Source: Dyadobacter sandarakinus (GTDB lineage: Bacteria; Bacteroidota; Bacteroidia; Cytophagales; Spirosomataceae). Taken from it: a stretch of 64,000 bases of DNA. Shown piece after piece: positions 34,338 to 43,941 of this stretch (positions are counted from its first letter, which is position 1; each line of letters starts with the position of its first letter). The notes beneath the pieces are model-generated. The model was not told the origin of the DNA and ran no database searches. It saw nothing but the letters and a program-made list of their open reading frames with translations. A program made the translations under genes and the position numbers. Location: NCBI RefSeq assembly GCF_016894445.1, contig NZ_CP056775.1, positions 4,700,001 through 4,764,000 of the forward strand, given 5' to 3'.

Positions 34338-34387
34338 AAACAGGCAGGCATTTAACGATTTATATTTCTTTCTACTTACGAGCACAT

Positions 34388-35179
34388 ATGTTATCCATTA
34401 CGCCTACGGTCAGGAATCTTTTGATATTGAATGTCCTGTTTTTTATTGTTGACTCGTATGTTATCGATCTTACCGGAGGGTTTGCGCTGAGGTCGTTTTT
34501 GTCACCGGCGTTTATGCCTTACCAGTTCGTTACCTATATGTTCCTGCATGGGAGCCTGGGGCACCTTTTTTCCAATATGTTCGGGTTGTTTATGTTCGGA
34601 CCGCTGCTTGAACGGATGTGGGGACCCAAGCGCTTTCTCTTTTTTTATTTTTTTACCGGGATAGGTGCAGGACTGTTGTTTTCGGGGATTGATTATTTTG
34701 AAAACAGCCGTGTACGGGAGGCTGTTGAAATATATACACAAAGCCCTAGCCCCGACGCACTTGTTGATTTTACAAGCAAATACGGGCGTGCATTTCATGA
34801 GTCGGACTTCATGCGGGAATTTTCAAATCAGTTTGAAGAAAATCCTGCAAATTCTCAGTATATTCAACAGAGTATAAACATCGTAACCACCTACTACCAA
34901 AGCCTGATCAACACGCCTATGGTAGGTGCATCAGGAGCAATTTTCGGCATTCTGATGGCGTTTGGTTTATTATTTCCGAACACTGAGCTTTTCCTCCTGT
35001 TTGTGCCGTTTCCGGTGAAAGCCAAGTACTTCGTAGCATTTTACGGCCTCTACGAGCTTTACTCCGGTATCCAGAACGCACAGTCAGATAATGTTGCGCA
35101 TTTCGCGCATATAGGAGGAATGCTATTTGCATATATATTGTTGCGTTACTGGAATATGCGGAAAACAAATTTCTATTGA
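34388..35179 (+). CDS. Rhomboid family intramembrane serine protease
   Basis: This is a 263-residue, six-helix protease that cleaves transmembrane substrates within the bilayer. It has the oxyanion motif HLFSN (His59-x3-Asn63), the catalytic Ser182 in GASGAIFG and His241 in AHFAHIGG. A ~75-residue insertion between helix 3 and the catalytic Ser (about 100-176, polar, helical) is much longer than normal for this loop. It is followed after six bases by a second rhomboid gene. Confidence 0.93.
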   Translation: MLSITPTVRNLLILNVLFFIVDSYVIDLTGGFALRSFLSPAFMPYQFVTYMFLHGSLGHLFSNMFGLFMFGPLLERMWGPKRFLFFYFFTGIGAGLLFSGIDYFENSRVREAVEIYTQSPSPDALVDFTSKYGRAFHESDFMREFSNQFEENPANSQYIQQSINIVTTYYQSLINTPMVGASGAIFGILMAFGLLFPNTELFLLFVPFPVKAKYFVAFYGLYELYSGIQNAQSDNVAHFAHIGGMLFAYILLRYWNMRKTNFY

Positions 35180-35185
35180 TATAAG

Positions 35186-36103
35186 ATGAGCAATATTGTA
35201 GATGATGTAAAGAGGGAGTTTGCCAAGTCTGAAAATGCACTCGTTAAGATAATCCTGGTCAACACAGCAGTATTTCTGATATTGCTCCTTCTGAAGATAG
35301 TTCTTACACTTTCCCAGTCGCCCAATGTATATGAGGCTGTGATCGATACACTGCAGCTTCCTGCCGCCACTTCCGAGTTTATACGCAAGCCCTGGACACT
35401 CATCACCTACTTTTTCACGCATGACGATATTTTCCATATCCTCTTCAACATGCTTTTCCTGTATTGGTTTGGCAGGTTGATTGATGAATACCTGGGTGCC
35501 AAAAGGGTGATTGCATTATACCTGCTGGGCGGAATTGCCGGCGGCGTTATTTTCATTGTGCTTTACAATATGCTGCCTTACTTCCATGCATTCGTGGAAG
35601 GTTCCCAGATGCTGGGCGCATCGGCAGCCGCATTTTCAGTAGCAGTAGGGGCCTCCACCCTGCTGCCTAACTATACCTTTAACCTGATTTTTCTGGGTCC
35701 GGTGAGGATTAAGTTTATCGCTTTGTTCTACATCATTCTGTCTCTTGCTCAGACAGTCGGCCCCAATGCAGGCGGCAACCTGGCGCACCTGGGCGGAGCG
35801 CTGATCGGGTATGTATTCATCAAAATGTTGCAAAGCGGTACAGACCTGGGAAAACCGATCTATGCCGTCATGAATGGCTGGTCGAGGCTCTTCCGCAAAC
35901 GTCCTTCCATGCAGGTAACCTACCGCGAACGCCAGGTGTACCGCAGTACCAGCGTATATTCCTCATCCACCGCAGGTGGCCCCATAGAAATGCCAGATCA
36001 GACAGAAATTGATACTATTCTGGACAAAATTTCAAAGTCCGGATATGAAAGCCTGACCCGGGAAGAGAAACAAAAATTATTTAAGGCCAGTCAGCAAAAA
36101 TAG
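35186..36103 (+). CDS. Rhomboid family intramembrane serine protease with C-terminal extension
   Basis: This is a 305-residue paralog family member. It has HILFN (His84-Asn88), catalytic Ser146 in GASAAAF (Ala replaces the usual Gly after Ser) and His201 in NLAHLGG. The cytosolic C-terminal tail (~215-305) ends with EIDTILDKISKSGYESLTRE, the small helical module seen at the end of many Bacteroidota rhomboids (DUF6576-like). The gene probably forms an operon with the preceding rhomboid. Confidence 0.92.
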   Translation: MSNIVDDVKREFAKSENALVKIILVNTAVFLILLLLKIVLTLSQSPNVYEAVIDTLQLPAATSEFIRKPWTLITYFFTHDDIFHILFNMLFLYWFGRLIDEYLGAKRVIALYLLGGIAGGVIFIVLYNMLPYFHAFVEGSQMLGASAAAFSVAVGASTLLPNYTFNLIFLGPVRIKFIALFYIILSLAQTVGPNAGGNLAHLGGALIGYVFIKMLQSGTDLGKPIYAVMNGWSRLFRKRPSMQVTYRERQVYRSTSVYSSSTAGGPIEMPDQTEIDTILDKISKSGYESLTREEKQKLFKASQQK

Positions 36104-36125
36104 GGTACGCCATAGCAGGTTTACT

Positions 36126-36133
36126 TATTTTTG
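36126..36133 (+). promoter_or_regulatory. Candidate -7 element for dxs
   Basis: TATTTTTG fits TAnnTTTG exactly and lies 41 bases before the dxs ATG in the short gap after the rhomboid gene. No good -33 element is seen. Confidence 0.35.
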
Positions 36134-36174
36134 CCTTCCGGCACAGGACAGTTTTTACGTAACCGTGGTCAAAT

Positions 36175-38127
36175 ATGCTTATAACACCAGGTAAATTATT
36201 AGCTTCTATTGATTCTCCTGAGGATTTACGTAAGCTAGACAGTACTCAGCTACCACAAGTCTGTAATGAGTTACGTCAGTTTATAATAGATAATGTTTCA
36301 GTCTATGGAGGCCATTTTGGAGCTAGCCTGGGAGTCGTAGAGCTTTCTGTTGCGCTGCATTACGTTTTCAATACGCCTGACGATCAGCTTGTATGGGACG
36401 TAGGTCACCAGGCTTACGGCCACAAGATCCTGACCGGCCGCCGGGATAATTTTCATTCCAACCGTACTTACGGCGGTATTTCCGGTTTTCCCAAAAGAAA
36501 AGAAAGCATTTACGATGCATTCGGGGTAGGGCACTCGTCCACATCCATTTCGTCTGCGCTGGGAATGTCCGTAGCATCTGCGCTGGAAAAGAACTTTTCC
36601 CGCCAGCATATTGCCGTAATAGGTGACGGTGCGATGACCGCAGGGATGGCCTTTGAAGGACTTAACCATGCCGGTGCCACCGATTCCAATATTCTGATTA
36701 TTCTCAATGACAACTGCATGGCGATTGATCCCAATGTAGGTGCATTGAAAGAGTACCTGACTGATATTACCACTTCCCGGACATACAACAAGTTCCGCGA
36801 CGAAGTATGGAACATGCTCGGTAAAATGAGCAATTTTGGTAAAAGTGCACAGGAGATCGTATCCAAGGTAGAGACTGTTATGAAAACCGCCATTTTGCGG
36901 CAAAGTAACCTTTTCGAATCCCTGGGTTTGAGATATTTTGGTCCGATAGATGGGAATGATATCAGCCACCTGACCGAGGTACTGAAAGATCTTAAAAGCA
37001 TTCCGGGCCCCAAGCTGCTTCATTGCCTGACTGTCAAAGGAAAAGGATACGGGCCTGCCGAGAAAGACCAGACCAAGTGGCACGCACCTGGCATTTTTGA
37101 CAAAATCACCGGAGAAATACAGAAAAAGACCTACGCAGCCCCTCAACCTCCCAAATTTCAGGATGTATTCGGGCATACCATTGTGGAGCTTGCCAAAACG
37201 AACCCTAAAATCGTAGGTGTGACGCCTGCAATGCCCTCGGGATCGTCACTGAACATCATGATGGATGTGATGAGCGACCGGGCGTTTGACGTTGGGATAG
37301 CCGAGCAGCATGCAGTTACTTTCTCAGCTGGTATGGCCACGCGGGGTGAAGTTGTTTTTTGCAACATCTACTCCACCTTTATGCAGCGCGCGTATGATCA
37401 GGTGATTCATGATGTATGCATTCAGGAGCTGCCTGTCATATTCTGTCTGGACCGCGCCGGGCTTGTCGGGGCGGATGGGCCTACACATCACGGTGTGTAC
37501 GATATCGCTTATATGCGCTGTATCCCCAACATGGTTGTAGCCTCGCCCATGAACGAGCAGGAGCTTCGCAATATGATGTATACTGCGCAGCTGGGTTCAT
37601 TCCAGGAAGGTACCAAAGCACTTACGATACGCTACCCGCGCGGAGCAGGAGTAATGCCCGAGTGGCGTACGGCTTTTGAAGAAATCCAGATCGGTAAAGG
37701 AAGGCTGGTGCGTGAGGGAGAGGATGTAGCCGTGCTGTCTTTCGGGCCGATCGGGAACCTTGCAAATGCTGCCTGTGACCAAGCCGGGAAGTTCGGAGTA
37801 TCTGCTGCATTATACGACATGCGTTTTGCCAAACCTCTGGACGAAACATTGCTGCACGAAATCTTTTCAAAATTTGACCGCGTCATCACACTGGAAGACG
37901 GCTGCCTGCAGGGCGGATTTGGAAGTGCTGTTATTGAGTTTATGGTAGACCATGGGTATACTGCGCAGCTCAAACGATTGGGTATTCCTGATTCGATCGT
38001 GGAACATGGTGAGCCGATCGAGCTTTTTCATGAATGCGGTATTGATACTTCCGGCATCCTGGCGGCCATTACGGACTTTACCAGCCCGGCAGTGAAGCCG
38101 CGCGCTACCACTGCATTCCTTAACTAA
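36175..38127 (+). CDS. dxs: 1-deoxy-D-xylulose-5-phosphate synthase
   Basis: This enzyme condenses pyruvate and glyceraldehyde 3-phosphate to DXP with thiamine diphosphate, opening the MEP pathway; the next enzyme, Dxr, is at 8129. At 650 residues it shows the His motif VWDVGHQAYGHKILTGR, the ThDP motif GDGAMTAGMAFEGLNHAG with LNDN, the transketolase pyrimidine-domain VGIAEQHAVTFSAGMA, and LDRAGLVGADGPTHHGVYD. Full length, no oddities. It ends at a clear terminator. Confidence 0.98.
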   Translation: MLITPGKLLASIDSPEDLRKLDSTQLPQVCNELRQFIIDNVSVYGGHFGASLGVVELSVALHYVFNTPDDQLVWDVGHQAYGHKILTGRRDNFHSNRTYGGISGFPKRKESIYDAFGVGHSSTSISSALGMSVASALEKNFSRQHIAVIGDGAMTAGMAFEGLNHAGATDSNILIILNDNCMAIDPNVGALKEYLTDITTSRTYNKFRDEVWNMLGKMSNFGKSAQEIVSKVETVMKTAILRQSNLFESLGLRYFGPIDGNDISHLTEVLKDLKSIPGPKLLHCLTVKGKGYGPAEKDQTKWHAPGIFDKITGEIQKKTYAAPQPPKFQDVFGHTIVELAKTNPKIVGVTPAMPSGSSLNIMMDVMSDRAFDVGIAEQHAVTFSAGMATRGEVVFCNIYSTFMQRAYDQVIHDVCIQELPVIFCLDRAGLVGADGPTHHGVYDIAYMRCIPNMVVASPMNEQELRNMMYTAQLGSFQEGTKALTIRYPRGAGVMPEWRTAFEEIQIGKGRLVREGEDVAVLSFGPIGNLANAACDQAGKFGVSAALYDMRFAKPLDETLLHEIFSKFDRVITLEDGCLQGGFGSAVIEFMVDHGYTAQLKRLGIPDSIVEHGEPIELFHECGIDTSGILAAITDFTSPAVKPRATTAFLN

Positions 38128-38193
38128 CATCAGGCTACCGGCAATCACAGCCCCTGGTCTGACTTCTGTCAGCATTTTATTTACATGATATAA

Positions 38194-38226
38194 TCCCTGC
38201 CGCTTTTACCGGCAGGGAATTTTTGC
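38194..38226 (+). terminator. Terminator after dxs
   Basis: TCCCTGCCG (38194-38202) pairs with CGGCAGGGA (38210-38218) around a 7-base loop, followed by ATTTTTG. Confidence 0.8.
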
Positions 38227-38258
38227 TTTTTAACAAACAAATGAAGAACTTATTGAAT

Positions 38259-39089
38259 ATGAACTACATTGAAGTTGACCTCCTGGTAGAACCCGATTTT
38301 TCCGAAATTCTTATGGCTGAGCTGGGTGAAATAGGGTTCGAGTCCTTTGTAGAGTCGGGCGATGGCCTGAAAGCATATATACAGGAGGATGATTTTGATG
38401 AACATGCAGTACAGGAGCTGGTGGCCAAATACCGGGATTTTACTTCCATAACCCTCTCCTGGAAGTCACTGGAAAGGAAAAACTGGAACGAAGAATGGGA
38501 GAAAAGCTACGAGCCGATTGAAGTAGGGGATCAGATTCGTATACGCGCTACTTTCCACCTGCCCGATCCCAAATTCAAATATGATCTGCTGGTGCAGCCC
38601 AAAATGTCATTCGGTACCGGTCACCATGAAACCACCTGGCTGGTGATGAATGCACAGCTTGATCTTGTTCATCAGGGCCTTTCTGTGATGGATGTTGGCT
38701 GCGGTACAGGTATCCTTTCCATACTCGCTGCCAAGCTGGGCGCTGCTTCCCTGCTCGGGTTTGATATTGATGAGTGGGCTGTTGAAAATACCGTGGAAAA
38801 CTTTGAAATGAATGAACTGAGTTGCGGAACGGAGGTTTTTCAGGGGACGATTGATGATGTACCCGGAATCTGGACCTTTGGAGGAATACTTGCCAATATC
38901 AACCGGAACATACTCCTGGCCGAAATCCACAAATACAATGCACACCTGGAACCCGGCGGCTGGCTGGTGGTCAGTGGCTTTTATGAAACTGATCAGGCTG
39001 ATATCGAGCACTGTGCATTGCAAAATGGACTGAAAATACGGAGATCTGATACGCGAAATCAATGGGCATGCGTTGTGTTTGAGAAATAA
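38259..39089 (+). CDS. prmA: Ribosomal protein L11 methyltransferase
   Basis: This enzyme methylates ribosomal protein L11 (RplK). The start at ATG 38259 (MNYIEVDLLVEPDF) gives 276 residues; two in-frame ATGs upstream (38223, 38241) add little. An N-terminal substrate-binding segment is followed by FGTGHHETTWLVM (PrmA signature) and the SAM motif DVGCGTGILSILAAKLGA. The terminal LEPGGWLVVSGFYE is typical. It sits just after the dxs terminator and is likely transcribed with the giant gene that follows 21 bases later. Confidence 0.94.
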   Translation: MNYIEVDLLVEPDFSEILMAELGEIGFESFVESGDGLKAYIQEDDFDEHAVQELVAKYRDFTSITLSWKSLERKNWNEEWEKSYEPIEVGDQIRIRATFHLPDPKFKYDLLVQPKMSFGTGHHETTWLVMNAQLDLVHQGLSVMDVGCGTGILSILAAKLGAASLLGFDIDEWAVENTVENFEMNELSCGTEVFQGTIDDVPGIWTFGGILANINRNILLAEIHKYNAHLEPGGWLVVSGFYETDQADIEHCALQNGLKIRRSDTRNQWACVVFEK

Positions 39090-39110
39090 GTTTTCAGAAG
39101 CTGATCATCC

Positions 39111-42100
39111 ATGAGAATCTATCGTTTTGCTTTACTTTTAACCATATCCATTTTTACCATAAGCCAGGTATCCGGCCAGGGCCTGAAATTTGCTGATGAG
39201 CCGGGGCAGTTCATGGTACAGTTGCGTAAGCTGCTGGATGGCAGTCGCAATCCGCAGTACATGCGTGCAGCTGCTCAGCTGGACAGCGTATGGATGTCGT
39301 CCGTAAGTGCGCCCCAGCAGGCGCGTTTTATCAGTATTGTAAAAACGCAGGCAGCGAAAGGTCAGAAGGCTGGTGCGATCCTGTTCCTACTGACCAGGAA
39401 TGCGCAGCTTTTTGCAAAACAATCCCCCGAAAACCTGGACGGATTCCTGACCCTGGCAGCACAGTCGGGTGAAAAGTATGATGCCAAATCGTTCCAGAAA
39501 GTACTTGAAACAATTCGTACACTGGCAGAGACAAACAGGCTCCATCAATCCAATTATAACTCGCTCTACCTGATCGGCGGGACTTACCGCTATCGCTTTG
39601 ACACGACAAGTACCCAGGCTGCTGCCGAGACTGCGAAAGAAGTGGCGGTAAATGACAGCTGGGATACGCCGGCCGACTCGGATTTTGTGATTGCGCCCAA
39701 ATCGCAGCCGCTACCTGCAATCACCGGCGCATTGCTCGATCTTCAGAATGCGACATTCGCCATGGTAACTGCAGGAGATTCAATTGTGTTTGGGCCTGCT
39801 AATGGAAGTATTGCGCTGAAAGACGGGAATTTTGTAGGAAAAGGAGGGAAATTCAGCTGGCAGGCAGCCGGCGATTCTTCCATTTATGCCGATTTGGACA
39901 GCTACTCATTCAACATTGCCCGGCCGGGGATTATAGCCGAAAATGTTACCCTGCATAGTGACCAGCAACTGGCAGCGCCTATAAAAGGTACCATGGAGTA
40001 CCGGGGCGTAAAAAAAGTCAAAGGAAAACCGTCGTCCTACCCGAGGTTTGTTTCCAATGGAATAGATGCGCGGTTGAAAAACACACGGAAGAACATTGAT
40101 TATAAAGGTGGATTTGCACTTGTGGGACTCGAAATGTATAGTTCCTCACTCAGCGACAAGCCTTCTACAGTATCTGTCAAATACAAGGATAAGCCTGCAT
40201 TCAGGGCACAGAGTAAGAAGTTTATGCTCAAAGACTCGGCTATTTCTTCTTCGCTGACCAGCTTCACCATGCCCCTTGGCAGCGACTCGCTGTATCATCC
40301 GGGTGTGACGCTCAATTATAATGATGATGAAGGTTTGCTGAAACTCGGACGTGCAGACAAAACGGACTTTGCGCCCCTGCCTTACCAGGATTCGTATCAC
40401 AAAATGAACATCTGGGCGCAGGCTATGCGCTGGAAGTTCCCGAATGACAAGGTGGAGTTCCTGAGGATTGATGGCAAGCAGGTAGTACCCGTAAAACTTG
40501 AATCTTTCGATTATTTCAAAAAAGAAAAGTTCAGGGATATTGCAAAGGAATTTGGTTTCCAGCCGCTGGTGATGGCTGCTAACTACACGCAGACCACTAA
40601 GAAGTCATCTTTTCTGGTGGAGGAACTTGCTGCAAAGTCCAAGCAGAACCCCAAAATACTCCGGCGTTCCCTGGAAAGACTGCAGCTGGACGGATATTTC
40701 ATTTATAATAAAAGTACCGACGAGTTTGCACTGAGCAAAAAAGGGGTGCTGTGGGTACTGGCAAACCTGGACAAGGCGGATTATGACAATTTTCAGGTTA
40801 CTTCCCAGTTTGCAGCCAATGACGAAGTTGCAAATGCAACCATTTACCTGCCCGATACCCTGCTTACCGTACTCGGCGTATCCAGGTTTGTAGTGAGCGA
40901 TTCGCTGAAAATATATGCGGTACCGGCCGATAAGAAACTGGTGATCGGCAAAAACCGGAACTTTACCCTGAACGGACAGATGGTGGCATCCAACTACCAG
41001 TTCCGTGGCCAGAATGTTAAGTTCGACTACAATCAGTTTTTTGTCAATGTAGCACCATCCGACTCCATCACATTTACACCCCGTGAAAAATTTGCAAAAG
41101 GCGAAAAGGGTGAGGTAGGCGGCCACGTGAAATATGAAAAAGGCGGTACCTTTTATCTGAGTGACCCCAAAAACAAGTCGGGCGTGCAGAAGGGCGTGAA
41201 AAAGTCGCCAAGGCTCGTGGTGGAAGATGGTATGATGGTATACTTTGACCAGCCCGAGCGGGGTACGGTGGTGTACCCGCGGGAGGTGTTTTTCAAAATA
41301 CCAAAGATCGATATGGACGGACTGGATAACCGTGACGTGATCTTTGACGGTACATTTAATTCAAACGGGATCATTCCGCCTATCCAGACGATCCTGAAAA
41401 GCATGCCTGACAACTCGCTTGGGTTTGAGTACAAACCACCGGTTACGGATATGAAGCTGTACGAAGGAAAAGCCACGGCACGGTTTACCGATACCCTCAC
41501 AATGGACAACAGCGGGCTGCATTCCAAAGCTGTGCTGAAGTACCTTTCTGCCTCCATGACCGCCAAAAATGTACTCCTTACCGCCGACTCGCTGATGGCT
41601 TCGGGAGAGGCTGCCAGCATTAAGGAAGCCACGATCGGCAAAGGATACTTTCCGGGTGTACAGCTCAAAGACTATGCACTGAAATGGTACCCGGCGGCTG
41701 ACAGTATGATGATCAGCACCCAGGGCAAGTCTTTCTCCTTTTATCAGGGAACTACCAACCTGGAAGGAAACCTGCTGTTGCGCTCGTCGGGTTTGTATGG
41801 AAGCGGCAGGCTCAAACGTCCCGATTCAGAGCTGTCGTCGCCTGACATTAAGTTTAATAAAGACGGCTACCTGGCCAACAAATCTTCATTTTCAATTAAT
41901 AGCAGCGGACAGAAATCGACCCAGAAACTGCTGACGGGAAACAATGTCAATATTGATTTCAACTTCAAAACAGGCATTGCCAACTTCCTTACGGACGAGT
42001 CTGGCTTTGGTTCCGACTCCTCTGGTATGGAGATTCCGACAGCTTCCTACAAAACGCTGATCGGGAGTGCGAAATGGGATATGAATAAAAAGACGATCCT

Positions 42101-43787
42101 GATGAAAGGGTTTGGCGAAACTTCATCCTATACTTCCATGGACTCCACGCAGGAAGGATTGTCTTTCAACGGGTCTGAGGCTATTTATGATATTGAAAAA
42201 GTAACCCTAAACATCAAAGGCGTATCTTTTATCCAGACTGCCGATGTGAAGATCATTCCGGGTGGCGGGCTTGTGAGTATTGATAACAAAGGACGGATCA
42301 ACCCATTGAAGAAAGCACGCATTGAAATTGATACCATGAACGTATCGCACCGCATGCGTGACGCCGACATTCGCATTGACTCCCGCAACCACTTCGAGGG
42401 CTCCGCGACTTACCAGTACATCACCGCGCGGAAAGATACCTTCAACATCAAAATGCAGAACTTTGAGCTCATTGAAATGGGGGCACCTGCGGAGGGCAAA
42501 CGTTCGAAAGCAACCCAGGCGAATGCGGGAATCAGGTACTATACCACTGCCAGGGCCGATATCAAGGAAGAACAAAATCTTTTTCTGTCACCCCGGATCC
42601 AGTATAAAGGCGGTATCAAGCTCGTTGCTTATGAGCCTTCACTCAAACTGGAAGGTTTTGTAAAACCGGTCATCAAGTTCCGGAAAGATTTTCAGAGTTC
42701 ATGGATTGTTTACAATGACTCACCCGGTGAATCGGTATCCATCAAGATCAGTAAGGATCTCAGAAATGAACATGACATTCCGCTCTCTGTGGGGCTGCAT
42801 TATAATGAAGCCCGCGGCTTGTACATGAGCTTCCTGTCGCCCAAGGATTCCGACGGTGATGAGGATATTTACCTGGCACAGGGTGCGCTTAATTACGACG
42901 AGGATAGCAAAGCATTTACAGTTACGCCGCCTCCCGGAGAGGACGGGCTTATTGACGAGGGCAATGCATTGAAATTTGATGATAAAACAGGCCTGGCAAC
43001 ATTCTCCGGCCCGCTCAAACTTACCGGCGCCCCCTGGCTGCAATCGGTAGGTACCGTGGAGGCCCAGGTGGATAGTTCACGGTTTTCCTTCAATACCATG
43101 CTCCTGATGAAAATGCCGCCCCTCGAACCGATAGCGCAGCAGATGGTAGCCAAGATTGTGGAAACGAACCTGGAAGAGCAGAACAGTACCGCAGCCGATG
43201 ACGATGCCGAACAGCTGAACCGCAAACTTTCCGCATTGATCGGACCGAAAGCAACTGACGCATACGCTAAGCTGACGGCAGCAGGGTATAAGCCGATATT
43301 TGAGGCATCGCCGCTGCTTGACGTACCTATGGTACTGTCCAATGTGAACCTGCATTGGTCGGCCGCGCATGGTGCCTACTACTCACAGGGGCCGATCGGC
43401 GTAGCACATTTTGGACGCAACAATGTGAATGCGCAGATGGAAGGAGTGCTTGAACTGCGACGTGGTGTGGAAGGAGATGAGTTCAGCTTATTTTTGCAGG
43501 CATCGCCGGATGTGTGGTACTTCATGGATTATCGCCAGGGCGAGCTCGGGGTAGTATCGTCTGACATAGACTTCAATGATCAGATCAGTACTAAGGCAAA
43601 GGCAGTGAAGTCGAAAGATATGACACTCATTGCATTGGGGCCGGAGGAGAAGGATCTGTTTGTTAACCGGTTTGATGATTTTTACCAGCCCGCAGTTAAA
43701 AAAGCCAAAGTGGCCAAAACCGTCAAGAAAAAAGCCGCACCCGCAGCTGAAAAGAAGAAGAAAGAAGAACCTGCAGAAGGTTTTTGA
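39111..43787 (+). CDS. Very large secreted protein of unknown function
   Basis: This is a 1558-residue protein with a signal peptide (FALLLTISIFTISQVSGQG, ending ~23). I recognise no catalytic or binding domain. Residues ~30-180 look helical; from ~200 to ~1350 the sequence is a long series of short beta-type segments rich in Gly, Ser, Asp and Lys, with recurring phrases such as DSLMASGEA and TADSL. The last ~35 residues are a Lys/Ala/Glu tail (KKAKVAKTVKKKAAPAAEKK). No second membrane helix or lipobox is seen, so a periplasmic or outer-membrane-associated scaffold is likely. Base composition matches its neighbours. Confidence 0.75.
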   Translation: MRIYRFALLLTISIFTISQVSGQGLKFADEPGQFMVQLRKLLDGSRNPQYMRAAAQLDSVWMSSVSAPQQARFISIVKTQAAKGQKAGAILFLLTRNAQLFAKQSPENLDGFLTLAAQSGEKYDAKSFQKVLETIRTLAETNRLHQSNYNSLYLIGGTYRYRFDTTSTQAAAETAKEVAVNDSWDTPADSDFVIAPKSQPLPAITGALLDLQNATFAMVTAGDSIVFGPANGSIALKDGNFVGKGGKFSWQAAGDSSIYADLDSYSFNIARPGIIAENVTLHSDQQLAAPIKGTMEYRGVKKVKGKPSSYPRFVSNGIDARLKNTRKNIDYKGGFALVGLEMYSSSLSDKPSTVSVKYKDKPAFRAQSKKFMLKDSAISSSLTSFTMPLGSDSLYHPGVTLNYNDDEGLLKLGRADKTDFAPLPYQDSYHKMNIWAQAMRWKFPNDKVEFLRIDGKQVVPVKLESFDYFKKEKFRDIAKEFGFQPLVMAANYTQTTKKSSFLVEELAAKSKQNPKILRRSLERLQLDGYFIYNKSTDEFALSKKGVLWVLANLDKADYDNFQVTSQFAANDEVANATIYLPDTLLTVLGVSRFVVSDSLKIYAVPADKKLVIGKNRNFTLNGQMVASNYQFRGQNVKFDYNQFFVNVAPSDSITFTPREKFAKGEKGEVGGHVKYEKGGTFYLSDPKNKSGVQKGVKKSPRLVVEDGMMVYFDQPERGTVVYPREVFFKIPKIDMDGLDNRDVIFDGTFNSNGIIPPIQTILKSMPDNSLGFEYKPPVTDMKLYEGKATARFTDTLTMDNSGLHSKAVLKYLSASMTAKNVLLTADSLMASGEAASIKEATIGKGYFPGVQLKDYALKWYPAADSMMISTQGKSFSFYQGTTNLEGNLLLRSSGLYGSGRLKRPDSELSSPDIKFNKDGYLANKSSFSINSSGQKSTQKLLTGNNVNIDFNFKTGIANFLTDESGFGSDSSGMEIPTASYKTLIGSAKWDMNKKTILMKGFGETSSYTSMDSTQEGLSFNGSEAIYDIEKVTLNIKGVSFIQTADVKIIPGGGLVSIDNKGRINPLKKARIEIDTMNVSHRMRDADIRIDSRNHFEGSATYQYITARKDTFNIKMQNFELIEMGAPAEGKRSKATQANAGIRYYTTARADIKEEQNLFLSPRIQYKGGIKLVAYEPSLKLEGFVKPVIKFRKDFQSSWIVYNDSPGESVSIKISKDLRNEHDIPLSVGLHYNEARGLYMSFLSPKDSDGDEDIYLAQGALNYDEDSKAFTVTPPPGEDGLIDEGNALKFDDKTGLATFSGPLKLTGAPWLQSVGTVEAQVDSSRFSFNTMLLMKMPPLEPIAQQMVAKIVETNLEEQNSTAADDDAEQLNRKLSALIGPKATDAYAKLTAAGYKPIFEASPLLDVPMVLSNVNLHWSAAHGAYYSQGPIGVAHFGRNNVNAQMEGVLELRRGVEGDEFSLFLQASPDVWYFMDYRQGELGVVSSDIDFNDQISTKAKAVKSKDMTLIALGPEEKDLFVNRFDDFYQPAVKKAKVAKTVKKKAAPAAEKKKKEEPAEGF

Positions 43788-43835
43788 GCTGGCATGAACA
43801 TTTTACCATATTTTATTTCAGGTTTTGAAAATATG

Positions 43836-43858
43836 CTATCAGAACGATAGTTTTATTG
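43836..43858 (+). terminator. Weak terminator-like hairpin after the giant gene
   Basis: CTATC-AGAAC-GATAG is followed by TTTTATT. The stem is only five pairs, so termination here is uncertain. The rest of the 154-base gap before plsY shows nothing else. Confidence 0.3.
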
Positions 43859-43941
43859 TCTTTGCACTTGCTAAATCCTCCTATCGTTGTACATTTGAAT
43901 AAAACCAGTAACAATAGCAAATTATCTGCGAATAGTACAAA

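Noticed and set aside
36298..37176. 292-codon minus-strand frame inside dxs
   Set aside because: It is antisense to a highly conserved enzyme and the translation has no recognisable motifs. Its length is due to codon bias of dxs.
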